A stretch of DNA of 19,688 nucleotides, taken from assembly GCA_910578545.1 (NCBI GenBank), contig CAJTPT010000008.1, positions 95,928-115,615 on the forward strand, given 5' to 3'. This DNA comes from an uncultured Christensenella sp. GTDB taxonomy: Bacteria; Bacillota; Clostridia; Christensenellales; Pumilibacteraceae. The notes under the pieces are model-generated. The model saw nothing but the letters and a program-made list of their open reading frames with translations, did no database searches and was not told where the DNA came from. Below, one piece after another: positions 13,948 to 19,688 of the stretch; the first letter of the stretch is position 1, and each line of letters starts with the position of its first letter. The translations under genes were made by a program, and so were the position numbers.

Positions 13948-16203
13948 TTACGCCCACCCGCCGTTTGACACGTAGTCGGCAAGTAAATCGCGCGCGTACC
14001 GTCCGCTGCCGAGCCGCGCAACCTCGGTAATGTTGTTGCTTTTGTAGGTGGACGAGTAGCTGTCCACGATTATGTAATAGTACGAGTAATCCGACACCTC
14101 GCTCGCATCGATCTTGCCGTAAGTATGATACGTCGATAAAGTATTTTGTAGGAATTTGGATTTTAAATACCGCCCTTGAATTTTACCCAAAACTATTTCG
14201 TTGTCAAACGGCATAACGGAAAACAAATCGGCATAAGTGACGTTGCCCGACGTTATCTTATACGGCGAACGCGTTTTAAGATAACCGCCGCCGAGCACGA
14301 CGTCGTACCGACTGCCCCATTCCGCAACGCCCGTTTCGTAATACAGCCGAGCAACCGTATCGCATATAGCGGTATCGTTCTTTTGCGAGCCGTTATATCC
14401 CAAAACCGTAGTGTACGGATTGCTGTCGGGGAAATATTTATTGAATATTTGATTTACTACCGGGTCGTCCTTAAGACTGCTGTTTGCATACACGCTCTGC
14501 GAGAGCATGCGCGGCGTTACCGTATACTCGCCCGTAACGGTGTTGTACGAAACGTCCGCCGAACTTACGTAGCGATTTTCACCGCCGCCCTGCAAGTGGT
14601 AAACGCCGTACTCGTCCTTAAACATGTAGCCCTGGTGAGTATGCGCCTCGAATACGAGGTCTACATAGCCGTCGGAAAGCGATGTATCGTAATATTCCAT
14701 GTCCGAGTTTGTAACGTTGGTCACGCTCGAAACGCTTAATTCTTTATCGTGCGTGTCATCGTTGCTGTACCCGTCGTGTATCGAGTACACGATAAAATCA
14801 CAACCCTCGGTATTTCTGAGTCGGTTTGCTTCCGCCTTGACAAGCGCGGTAAGCTCGGAACCCGTTGCAAACTTGAGTCCGTTCTGATAATCGCCCGAAA
14901 TAGAGCTTAGGCAATCGCCTATCGCACCGATAATGCCTATCTTTACCCCGCCCTTTTCGACGGTTGTCGAAGGCTGACAGTAATCGACCGACTTTCCGTC
15001 TTGCGTTATGTTGATTGCAAGAAAGGGAAACTCGGCAAGCTTGCTGTTGGGCGTGAGCGCCGCCGAACCCCAGTCATACTCGTGGTTGCCTAGCGTCATT
15101 GACGAAAATCCGACTTCGTTCATCCACTCGGTCATAAGCCGACCCTTGTTGGACGACGATTCCACCGTGCCCTGCCACATATCGCCCGACGAGATTAAAA
15201 CCTCTTCGCGCGAGGTGTCGGCGTACAGATTTTTTAAGTACGCGGTAAACTCGTCCACGCCCGGCTGATTGTCGGTATCCATAAACTTGCCGTGCAGGTC
15301 GTTGACTGCAAGGAAGGACAATTCCGCCTTAACGCTGTTGCCGCATTCGTCGCACTCGCCATCCGAGTTAGCGTCCGTGTGGGTATGCGTCTGATCTTTT
15401 TTTGTATACGTCTGCAATTCCGAAAAATCGCTATCCTTATAAAGAGCGTTGCCGCTTACCGCTTTGACCTTTATATTGTCTTTGTCCTCGAGCTTTACGG
15501 TACGCGCGGTAGTCGTTTTTTCCGCGCCGCCGTTGATTACGTATACATAAGATTGCGCGTTGGCTACCGCTTCCCAAGCGGCGTTGCCGTCATCGTCTAT
15601 TGTAACTCGGGGCGCGGGCAAAGCCGTTATCGGCGCCAAGCCCTTTACGTAAGTCACGGATAACGAAAAATCGCTATCACCGTAATTATCGTTGCCGCTT
15701 ACCGCTTTGACCTTTATACTCTGCTTATCGACAAGCGTAACGCCACGCACCGTAGTCGTCTTTTCACCGCCGTCGTCTATGACGTAAATGTAGGATTGGG
15801 CGCCGTCTATCTTGCCCCAGGTTGCGATGCCGTCGCCGTCTATCGAAACTTGCGGCGTAGATAGCTTTTCTTTTTCCTCATATTTGTAAGTCTTGTAATT
15901 GGAAAACTCGCTGTCGGCATAACCCGCATTTCCGCTTACCGCTTTTACCTTGATAGACTCGTTATATTCGAGCTGAGCGTGAAGTTCCAAGGTGGCGTGT
16001 TCCTCGCCCTCGTCGATAACGTATACGTAATAACCCGCGTAATCCACGCTGTCCCACGACGCCACGCCATAGTCGTCAATAACCACCGCGGGCGTAGCCA
16101 GCTTGGGCAAAGTTTGTGACGGCGCCGAGTACGAACAGCCGACAGCGCTTAGCAGGAACACCGCCGTAAGACATGCCGAAATCGATTTAAACAATTTTTT
16201 CAT
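13948..16203 (-). CDS. surface lipoprotein 5'-nucleotidase (metallophosphatase) with three FN3-like modules
   Basis: The start is set at 16203 because MKKLFKSISA begins a lipoprotein signal peptide (SAVGC, Cys23); the longer frame to 16329 would overlap cdd and place the signal peptide internally. The 751-residue protein has three fibronectin-III-like modules (about 34-108, 113-187, 195-268), each ending in IKVKAVSGN-type strands. A His/Asp/Cys-rich linker follows (272-289, HTHTDANSDGECDECG). The UshA/5'-nucleotidase catalytic domain has AVNDLHG (299-305), SGDMWQG (339-345), GNHEYDWG (372-379), SIHDG (474-478) and EAHTH (519-523), all metal-site motifs. The C-terminal substrate domain shows VLGGG (636-640) and MPFDNEIV (664-671). 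It should remove phosphate from nucleotides outside the cell, producing nucleosides for import. It sits 13 bases after cdd inside the nucleoside operon, which supports that role over sugar-phosphate or NAD hydrolysis. Confidence 0.92.
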   Translation of the reverse strand: MKKLFKSISACLTAVFLLSAVGCSYSAPSQTLPKLATPAVVIDDYGVASWDSVDYAGYYVYVIDEGEEHATLELHAQLEYNESIKVKAVSGNAGYADSEFSNYKTYKYEEKEKLSTPQVSIDGDGIATWGKIDGAQSYIYVIDDGGEKTTTVRGVTLVDKQSIKVKAVSGNDNYGDSDFSLSVTYVKGLAPITALPAPRVTIDDDGNAAWEAVANAQSYVYVINGGAEKTTTARTVKLEDKDNIKVKAVSGNALYKDSDFSELQTYTKKDQTHTHTDANSDGECDECGNSVKAELSFLAVNDLHGKFMDTDNQPGVDEFTAYLKNLYADTSREEVLISSGDMWQGTVESSSNKGRLMTEWMNEVGFSSMTLGNHEYDWGSAALTPNSKLAEFPFLAINITQDGKSVDYCQPSTTVEKGGVKIGIIGAIGDCLSSISGDYQNGLKFATGSELTALVKAEANRLRNTEGCDFIVYSIHDGYSNDDTHDKELSVSSVTNVTNSDMEYYDTSLSDGYVDLVFEAHTHQGYMFKDEYGVYHLQGGGENRYVSSADVSYNTVTGEYTVTPRMLSQSVYANSSLKDDPVVNQIFNKYFPDSNPYTTVLGYNGSQKNDTAICDTVARLYYETGVAEWGSRYDVVLGGGYLKTRSPYKITSGNVTYADLFSVMPFDNEIVLGKIQGRYLKSKFLQNTLSTYHTYGKIDASEVSDYSYYYIIVDSYSSTYKSNNITEVARLGSGRYARDLLADYVSNGGWA
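15934..16146 (-). repeat. 213-bp duplicated segment, copy B (5'-nucleotidase gene)
   Basis: This is the partner of 12204-12416, at a constant offset of 3730 bases with five substitutions. It encodes the end of the signal peptide and FN3-like module 1. Modules 2 and 3 of the same protein are far more divergent from it than the copy in the endonuclease gene, so the similarity between genes is recent. Confidence 0.95.
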
Positions 16204-16216
16204 AAATATCTCGCTT

Positions 16217-16618
16217 CTATAAATTTGATTTATCGAACGAATGCGGCAACAGGTCGTCAAGCGTGTAAACGGTAATCCCGTCTGCGCTACCGAGCACGAT
16301 TTTAAAATCCTTGTCGCAAAACTCGGCAATCACCTGCCGACAAACGCCGCAGGGCACACAAAATCCGCCCGGCTCGTTCTCCTTGCCGCCGACGATTGCG
16401 ATTGCTTCAAACTCGCGCTCACCCTCGCTGACCGCCTTGAATATGGCGGTGCGCTCGGCGCAGTTGGTCGGAGTATACGCCGCGTTTTCTATATTGCAAC
16501 CGGTATAAACCTTGCCGTTTTTACACAGCAACGCCGCACCCACACAAAAATGCGAGTACGGCGAATACGATTTTTTACGCGCTTCGAGCGCCTTATCCAT
16601 AAGCGATATGTAATCCAT
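16217..16618 (-). CDS. cdd: cytidine deaminase
   Basis: This 133-residue protein has the homotetrameric cytidine deaminase pattern: zinc ligand Cys53 and catalytic Glu55 in NCAERTA, zinc ligands Cys90 and Cys93 in PCGVCRQVIAEF, and substrate-binding residues in GCNIENAAYTP. It converts cytidine or deoxycytidine to uridine or deoxyuridine in the cytoplasm, which Pdp then cleaves. The start codon shares one base with the deoB stop (TAATG), so translation is coupled. A GGTGAG-type ribosome site lies inside deoB. Confidence 0.96.
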   Translation of the reverse strand: MDYISLMDKALEARKKSYSPYSHFCVGAALLCKNGKVYTGCNIENAAYTPTNCAERTAIFKAVSEGEREFEAIAIVGGKENEPGGFCVPCGVCRQVIAEFCDKDFKIVLGSADGITVYTLDDLLPHSFDKSNL

Positions 16619-17781
16619 TATTTTCTCACCAATCCCAAAAAGCTCTGTCCGCTCGTGTTTTCACCGTCGACGCCGAAGTAGTCCAAAACGGTCGCGCCGA
16701 TATCGGCAAAGCACCTGCGAACGCCCAAATTAACGCCGCTCTTTATATGCTTTCCGTAAATTAACATGGGCGTGTACTCGCGCGAGTGATCGGTGGACGG
16801 CGTAGCGGGATCGCAACCGTGATCGGCGGTGATAAGCAAAACGTCGTCATCGCGCATATCGTTAATAAACGACGGCAAAAACCTGTCGAACTCGGTCGCC
16901 GCGGCGGCGTAACCCGGCACGTCGTTGCGGTGTCCGTACTTCATGTCGAAGTCGACGAGGTTTACAAAGCACAGCCCGCTAAAGTCGCGCCCCTGCATTT
17001 CCTTGGTTACCTGCATGCCGTGCGCGTTAGAGGTAGTGCGGTTGCTCTCGCTCACCCCGCTTCCCGCAAAGATATCATATATCTTGCCGACCGAAATCGT
17101 GTCGTACCCCGCGCGCTGTAACAGATTAAGTATTGTATCGGCCGGAGGCGCAAGCGAAAAGTCGTGTCGGTTTGCCGTGCGCGTAAAAGGATATTCGCCG
17201 TTAAACGGACGTGCGATGACCCGACCGACGCCGTGTTTTCCGACAAGAAGCTCGCGCGCGATTTCGCAGTATTCGTAAAGCGTTTTTATGGGAACTATGT
17301 CCTCGTGCGCGGCGATCTGAAACACGCTGTCCGCCGATGTGTAGCATATAAGCGCGCCCGTTTCCATGTGCTCGCGCCCGTAGTCCTTTATTACCTCGGT
17401 GCCCGAGTACGGCTTGTTACATACGACCTTTCTTCCCGTTCGCTTTTCAAACTCGCGGATAATCTCGTCGGGAAAGCCCTCGGGGTACGTAGGCAGGGGC
17501 TCGGGCGAAACCAACCCCGCAATTTCCCAGTGCCCGATAGTGGTGTCCTTGCCCATCGACAGCTCGCTCATTTTGGCGTACGACGCCGTAGGATTGGGCA
17601 CGCCGCCGCCCACGCCGTCGATGTTAAACAACCCCATTTGCGTGAGATTGGGACAGTCGAAGTTGGGATGATTGCGGATTGCGCCCAAAGTATTGCTACC
17701 CTCGTCATGCCACTTATAGGCGTCGGGAAGCTCGCCCACACCGAAGCTGTCAAGTACAATTAAAAAGAATCTTTTTGCCAT
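16618..17781 (-). CDS. deoB: phosphopentomutase
   Basis: This 387-residue protein is full length for the family. Metal and active-site residues are visible: Asp11 in VLDSFGVGELPD, the phospho-threonine region GKDTTIGHWEIAG (78-90), Asp279 and His284 in VDFDMKYGHRND, Asp319-His320 in ITADHG, and His332 in TDHSREYTP. It interconverts (deoxy)ribose-1-phosphate and -5-phosphate, linking the phosphorylases to DeoC. It starts one base after the deoD stop. Confidence 0.97.
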   Translation of the reverse strand: MAKRFFLIVLDSFGVGELPDAYKWHDEGSNTLGAIRNHPNFDCPNLTQMGLFNIDGVGGGVPNPTASYAKMSELSMGKDTTIGHWEIAGLVSPEPLPTYPEGFPDEIIREFEKRTGRKVVCNKPYSGTEVIKDYGREHMETGALICYTSADSVFQIAAHEDIVPIKTLYEYCEIARELLVGKHGVGRVIARPFNGEYPFTRTANRHDFSLAPPADTILNLLQRAGYDTISVGKIYDIFAGSGVSESNRTTSNAHGMQVTKEMQGRDFSGLCFVNLVDFDMKYGHRNDVPGYAAAATEFDRFLPSFINDMRDDDVLLITADHGCDPATPSTDHSREYTPMLIYGKHIKSGVNLGVRRCFADIGATVLDYFGVDGENTSGQSFLGLVRK

Positions 17782-17782
17782 A

Positions 17783-18511
17783 TTACGCTATTTCCAATGC
17801 TATTTTCATCATGTCCGTAAAGGAATTCTGCCGCTCTTCGGCGGTGGTGTTTTCCTCGGGATATATAAAGCTGTCGCTTACGGTGCAAATGCACAAAGCC
17901 TTTTTGCCCGCGCGCGCCGCATTGCAATATAGCGCCGCGCTTTCCATTTCCACGCCGAGCACGCCCATTTTGGCCCACTGCATGCCGCTGTTCATATCGT
18001 CGTAAAACATATCCGACGATAAGATATTGCCCACCTTGTATTTTAAACCCGCCTTTTCGCAAGCGGCGGCCGCTCGGCTTACAAGACCGAAATCGGCTAT
18101 AGGACAAAACGTTCCGGGTAATCCGTACTGCATGGCGTAATTGCCGTTAGTGCACGCGCCGAGCGCGATTATCATATCGCGGGCGTGCAAGTCCTTATCG
18201 AACGACCCGCACGAGCCGACGCGAATGATGTTTTCGACGCCGTAGTAGTTATACAGCTCATACGAGTATATGCCGATTGCGGGCTGACCCATGCCCGACG
18301 CCATGACCGACACGCGCTTGCCGTGATAGTAGCCGGTGTAGCCGTTTACGCCGCGCACGTTGTTAACAAGCACCGGGTTTTCAAAAAACGTTTCTGCAAT
18401 GAATTTTGCGCGAAGCGGGTCGCCGGGCATTAATACCGTTTCGGCAAAATCGCCGTACTTCGCCGAAATATGCGGCGTGGGAACATTAGGATGCTTCGTT
18501 TCTTTGCTCAT
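17783..18511 (-). CDS. deoD: purine-nucleoside phosphorylase, DeoD (hexameric) type
   Basis: The 242-residue product carries PTPHISAKYGDFAETVLMPG (11-30), the family signature ASGMGQPAIGIYSYEL (71-86), RVGSCGS (97-103), GVEMESAALY (186-195) and the catalytic Asp213 in TVSDSF (210-215). About seven extra residues precede the usual TPHI start, but the ATG at 18511 overlaps the deoC stop as ATGA with GAGG ten bases ahead, so this start is favoured. It splits purine (deoxy)nucleosides with phosphate to free base and (deoxy)ribose-1-phosphate. Confidence 0.97.
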   Translation of the reverse strand: MSKETKHPNVPTPHISAKYGDFAETVLMPGDPLRAKFIAETFFENPVLVNNVRGVNGYTGYYHGKRVSVMASGMGQPAIGIYSYELYNYYGVENIIRVGSCGSFDKDLHARDMIIALGACTNGNYAMQYGLPGTFCPIADFGLVSRAAAACEKAGLKYKVGNILSSDMFYDDMNSGMQWAKMGVLGVEMESAALYCNAARAGKKALCICTVSDSFIYPEENTTAEERQNSFTDMMKIALEIA

Positions 18512-19167
18512 AATAAATTTTCCTCTTTAACGATTTTGACAATTCGCGACGTGCCAAGCCGACTCGCGCCGAGCGAGATAAAATCCTCGGCGTCTTTAAT
18601 GGACGATATTCCGCCCGCCGCCTTGATTTTGACGTTCTTGCCTACGTGCTTGCCGAATATAATTACGTCCTCGCGCGTCGCACCCGCCTTGGAAAAGCCT
18701 GTCGATGTTTTGATATACTCGGCCTTTGCTGCAGTGACGATTTCGCACATCTTGATTTTTTCGGATTCCGTCAACAGGCAGGTTTCTATAATGACCTTTA
18801 ACAGCTTGCCGTCGCACGCCGCCTTGATTGCAACGATTTCGTCTTGGATTTTTTGATAAAGCCCCGCTTTTAAATCGCCGATATTGATAACCATGTCGAT
18901 TTCGTCCGCACCGTTACTGACGGCGTCCGCTGTTTCAAACACCTTGGTTTCCGTGCTGTTGTAGCCGTTCGGAAAGCCGATTACCGTGCAGATAGCAAGC
19001 CGATCGCCCGCATACTGCTTGGCCTGCCGCACGTAGCACGGCGGAATACACACCGACGCGGTGTGATACTTAATGCCGTCGTCGATGAGAGCCCTGATCT
19101 CTTCCCACGTTGCCGTGACCGAAAGCAGCGTGTGATCGCATTTGCCTAAAATTTCGCGGATATCCAT
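18508..19167 (-). CDS. deoC: deoxyribose-phosphate aldolase
   Basis: The start is set at 19167 (MDIREILGKCDHTLL), with GAGGAAA upstream; the longer frame to 19335 has no family support and runs across the promoter. The 219-residue product has Asp91 in DEIDMVINIG, the Schiff-base Lys153 in YIKTSTGF and Lys182 in KIKAAGGI, with the length typical of the family. It splits 2-deoxyribose-5-phosphate into acetaldehyde and glyceraldehyde-3-phosphate, the exit into glycolysis. Being first in the operon, and the only step specific for deoxyribose, it points to DNA rather than RNA as an important source. Confidence 0.97.
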   Translation of the reverse strand: MDIREILGKCDHTLLSVTATWEEIRALIDDGIKYHTASVCIPPCYVRQAKQYAGDRLAICTVIGFPNGYNSTETKVFETADAVSNGADEIDMVINIGDLKAGLYQKIQDEIVAIKAACDGKLLKVIIETCLLTESEKIKMCEIVTAAKAEYIKTSTGFSKAGATREDVIIFGKHVGKNVKIKAAGGISSIKDAEDFISLGASRLGTSRIVKIVKEENLL

Positions 19168-19206
19168 TTGTGTTTTCCTCAATAAAAATATTATTTCTTC
19201 GCCTAT

Positions 19207-19235
19207 ATTATATATCAAAAAACCAGCACAGTCAA
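19207..19235 (-). promoter_or_regulatory. sigma-70-type promoter of the deo operon
   Basis: On the minus strand, TTGACT (19230-19235) and TATAAT (19207-19212) are separated by 17 bases, close to the vegetative consensus. Transcription would start near 19200, giving a leader of about 33 bases. The A/T-rich leader contains an AATAA/TTATT inverted pair near 19180-19196. No regulator gene is in the window. Confidence 0.85.
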
Positions 19236-19333
19236 TAGAAAACGTGAGATTGGTATATGTATCACCCAAAAACTTAATTAAAACGGAAGCCTCGATCTTC
19301 GCGCGCGTCTTGCTCAACGCATATATAAATGAC

Positions 19334-19360
19334 AAACGACACGCATATTGCGTGTCGTTT
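19334..19360 (-). terminator. strong hairpin after the right-edge gene, probable terminator
   Basis: AAACGACACGC (19334-19344) pairs perfectly with GCGTGTCGTTT (19350-19360) around a five-base loop. It lies 37 bases after the stop of the edge gene and about 100 bases before the deoC promoter. The trailing T-run on the minus strand is short (TTTGTCATTTATAT), so termination strength is uncertain. Confidence 0.65.
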
Positions 19361-19397
19361 CAGACTGAAGACCAGCACTGCCGCTTGGACTTTTCTG

Positions 19398-19688
19398 TTA
19401 AAATATTATTTTTTCGTTGTCGCTGAAAGTGTATTCATATTTTTTATCGGCGTTTTCGTCGGTAATTTCGCGGATACGGAATTTGCCCTTCTTTCCGTCG
19501 ATATCATACTTAACTTTGATTTCCGTTTTGTTTTCCACGACTTCGCGTTCAACGGTATATTTGCCTTTCGACGCGCCTTTTCTGAATTCAAGTTCGTATT
19601 CCGTTTCGACTTTATCGCCTTTGTTTTCCGTTTCAAACTCGACTGCGGTTTGCTCTAACAGTTTGCCGCCCGCATAAATAGAATATAC
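19398..19688 (-). CDS. C-terminal fragment of an unrecognised beta-rich, charged protein (runs off the window)
   Basis: Read on the minus strand from the window edge, the frame is open for 96 codons to a TAA at 19398-19400 and contains no Met, so it is a partial gene. The peptide is rich in Lys, Glu, Thr and Tyr with alternating patterns such as KVETEYELEF, YTVEREVVE and TEIKVKYDI, which suggests repeated antiparallel beta-strands. G/C at third positions and the sensible amino-acid mix support real coding. No family was recognised. Its relation to the deo operon is unclear because a hairpin and a promoter separate them. Confidence 0.7.
   Translation of the reverse strand, partial: VYSIYAGGKLLEQTAVEFETENKGDKVETEYELEFRKGASKGKYTVEREVVENKTEIKVKYDIDGKKGKFRIREITDENADKKYEYTFSDNEKIIF

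Noticed and set aside
13910..13957. N-terminal extension of pdp by 16 codons
   Set aside because: The frame overlaps the end of the 5'-nucleotidase gene and has no family support; a ribosome site fits 13909.
16204..16329. N-terminal extension of the 5'-nucleotidase gene by 42 codons
   Set aside because: It overlaps cdd and would bury a clear lipoprotein signal peptide inside the protein.
19168..19335. N-terminal extension of deoC by 56 codons
   Set aside because: It covers a near-consensus promoter and its leader, and the family N-terminus begins at 19167.
1..19688. CRISPR arrays, tRNA or rRNA genes, insertion sequences, riboswitches
   Set aside because: No regularly spaced direct repeats, tRNA-like cloverleaf, transposase frame or known riboswitch core was noticed on either strand; the gaps are short and mostly explained.

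Overview
This window looks like a chromosome segment of an uncultured gut-type Clostridia (Bacillota), possibly Christensenellales-like. The evidence is lipoprotein signal peptides with low-GC Gram-positive style Shine-Dalgarno sites, a B. subtilis-like deo/pdp gene set, GC near one half by eye, and intergenic REP-like hairpins. The taxonomic call is an inference and no rRNA is present. Every gene lies on the minus strand, so transcription runs from the right edge to the left. No gene-free stretch exceeds 300 bases; the largest gaps are 3047-3312 and 19168-19397.

Region 1 (19688-19361): the C-terminal end of an unrecognised beta-rich, charged protein, followed by a strong hairpin. Region 2 (19235-12569): a near-consensus promoter drives a tightly packed nucleoside-catabolism operon. 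The order is deoC, deoD, deoB, cdd, a surface 5'-nucleotidase lipoprotein, and pdp (pyrimidine-nucleoside phosphorylase). The first four genes overlap or nearly touch. Region 3 (12558-11150): a single-gene unit with its own promoter and terminator, encoding a lipoprotein endonuclease of the endonuclease I family. Region 4 (11061-3313): a promoter with an inverted repeat around +1, then an RDD-family membrane protein and a CUT1-type ABC importer (ATPase, two permeases, solute-binding lipoprotein). A lipoprotein with a staphylococcal-nuclease domain plus two OB-like folds closes the run. Region 5 (3312-65): a repeat-rich gap, a 973-residue lipoprotein made of Ig-like, OB-like and jelly-roll-like modules, and a terminator.

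Taken together the genes read as a DNA or nucleotide utilisation locus. Two surface nucleases cut nucleic acid. A modular surface lipoprotein may hold it. A surface 5'-nucleotidase removes phosphate. An importer may bring products in. Cdd, Pdp, DeoD, DeoB and DeoC then turn (deoxy)nucleosides into bases, acetaldehyde and glyceraldehyde-3-phosphate. The enzyme families are well supported. The substrate of the ABC importer and the binding role of the 973-residue protein are inferences. The importer's ATPase carries an unusual tail of about 265 residues, acidic and then histone-H1-like.

Several start codons were moved downstream of the longest open frame on the evidence of signal peptides, family N-termini, ribosome binding sites and the promoter position.
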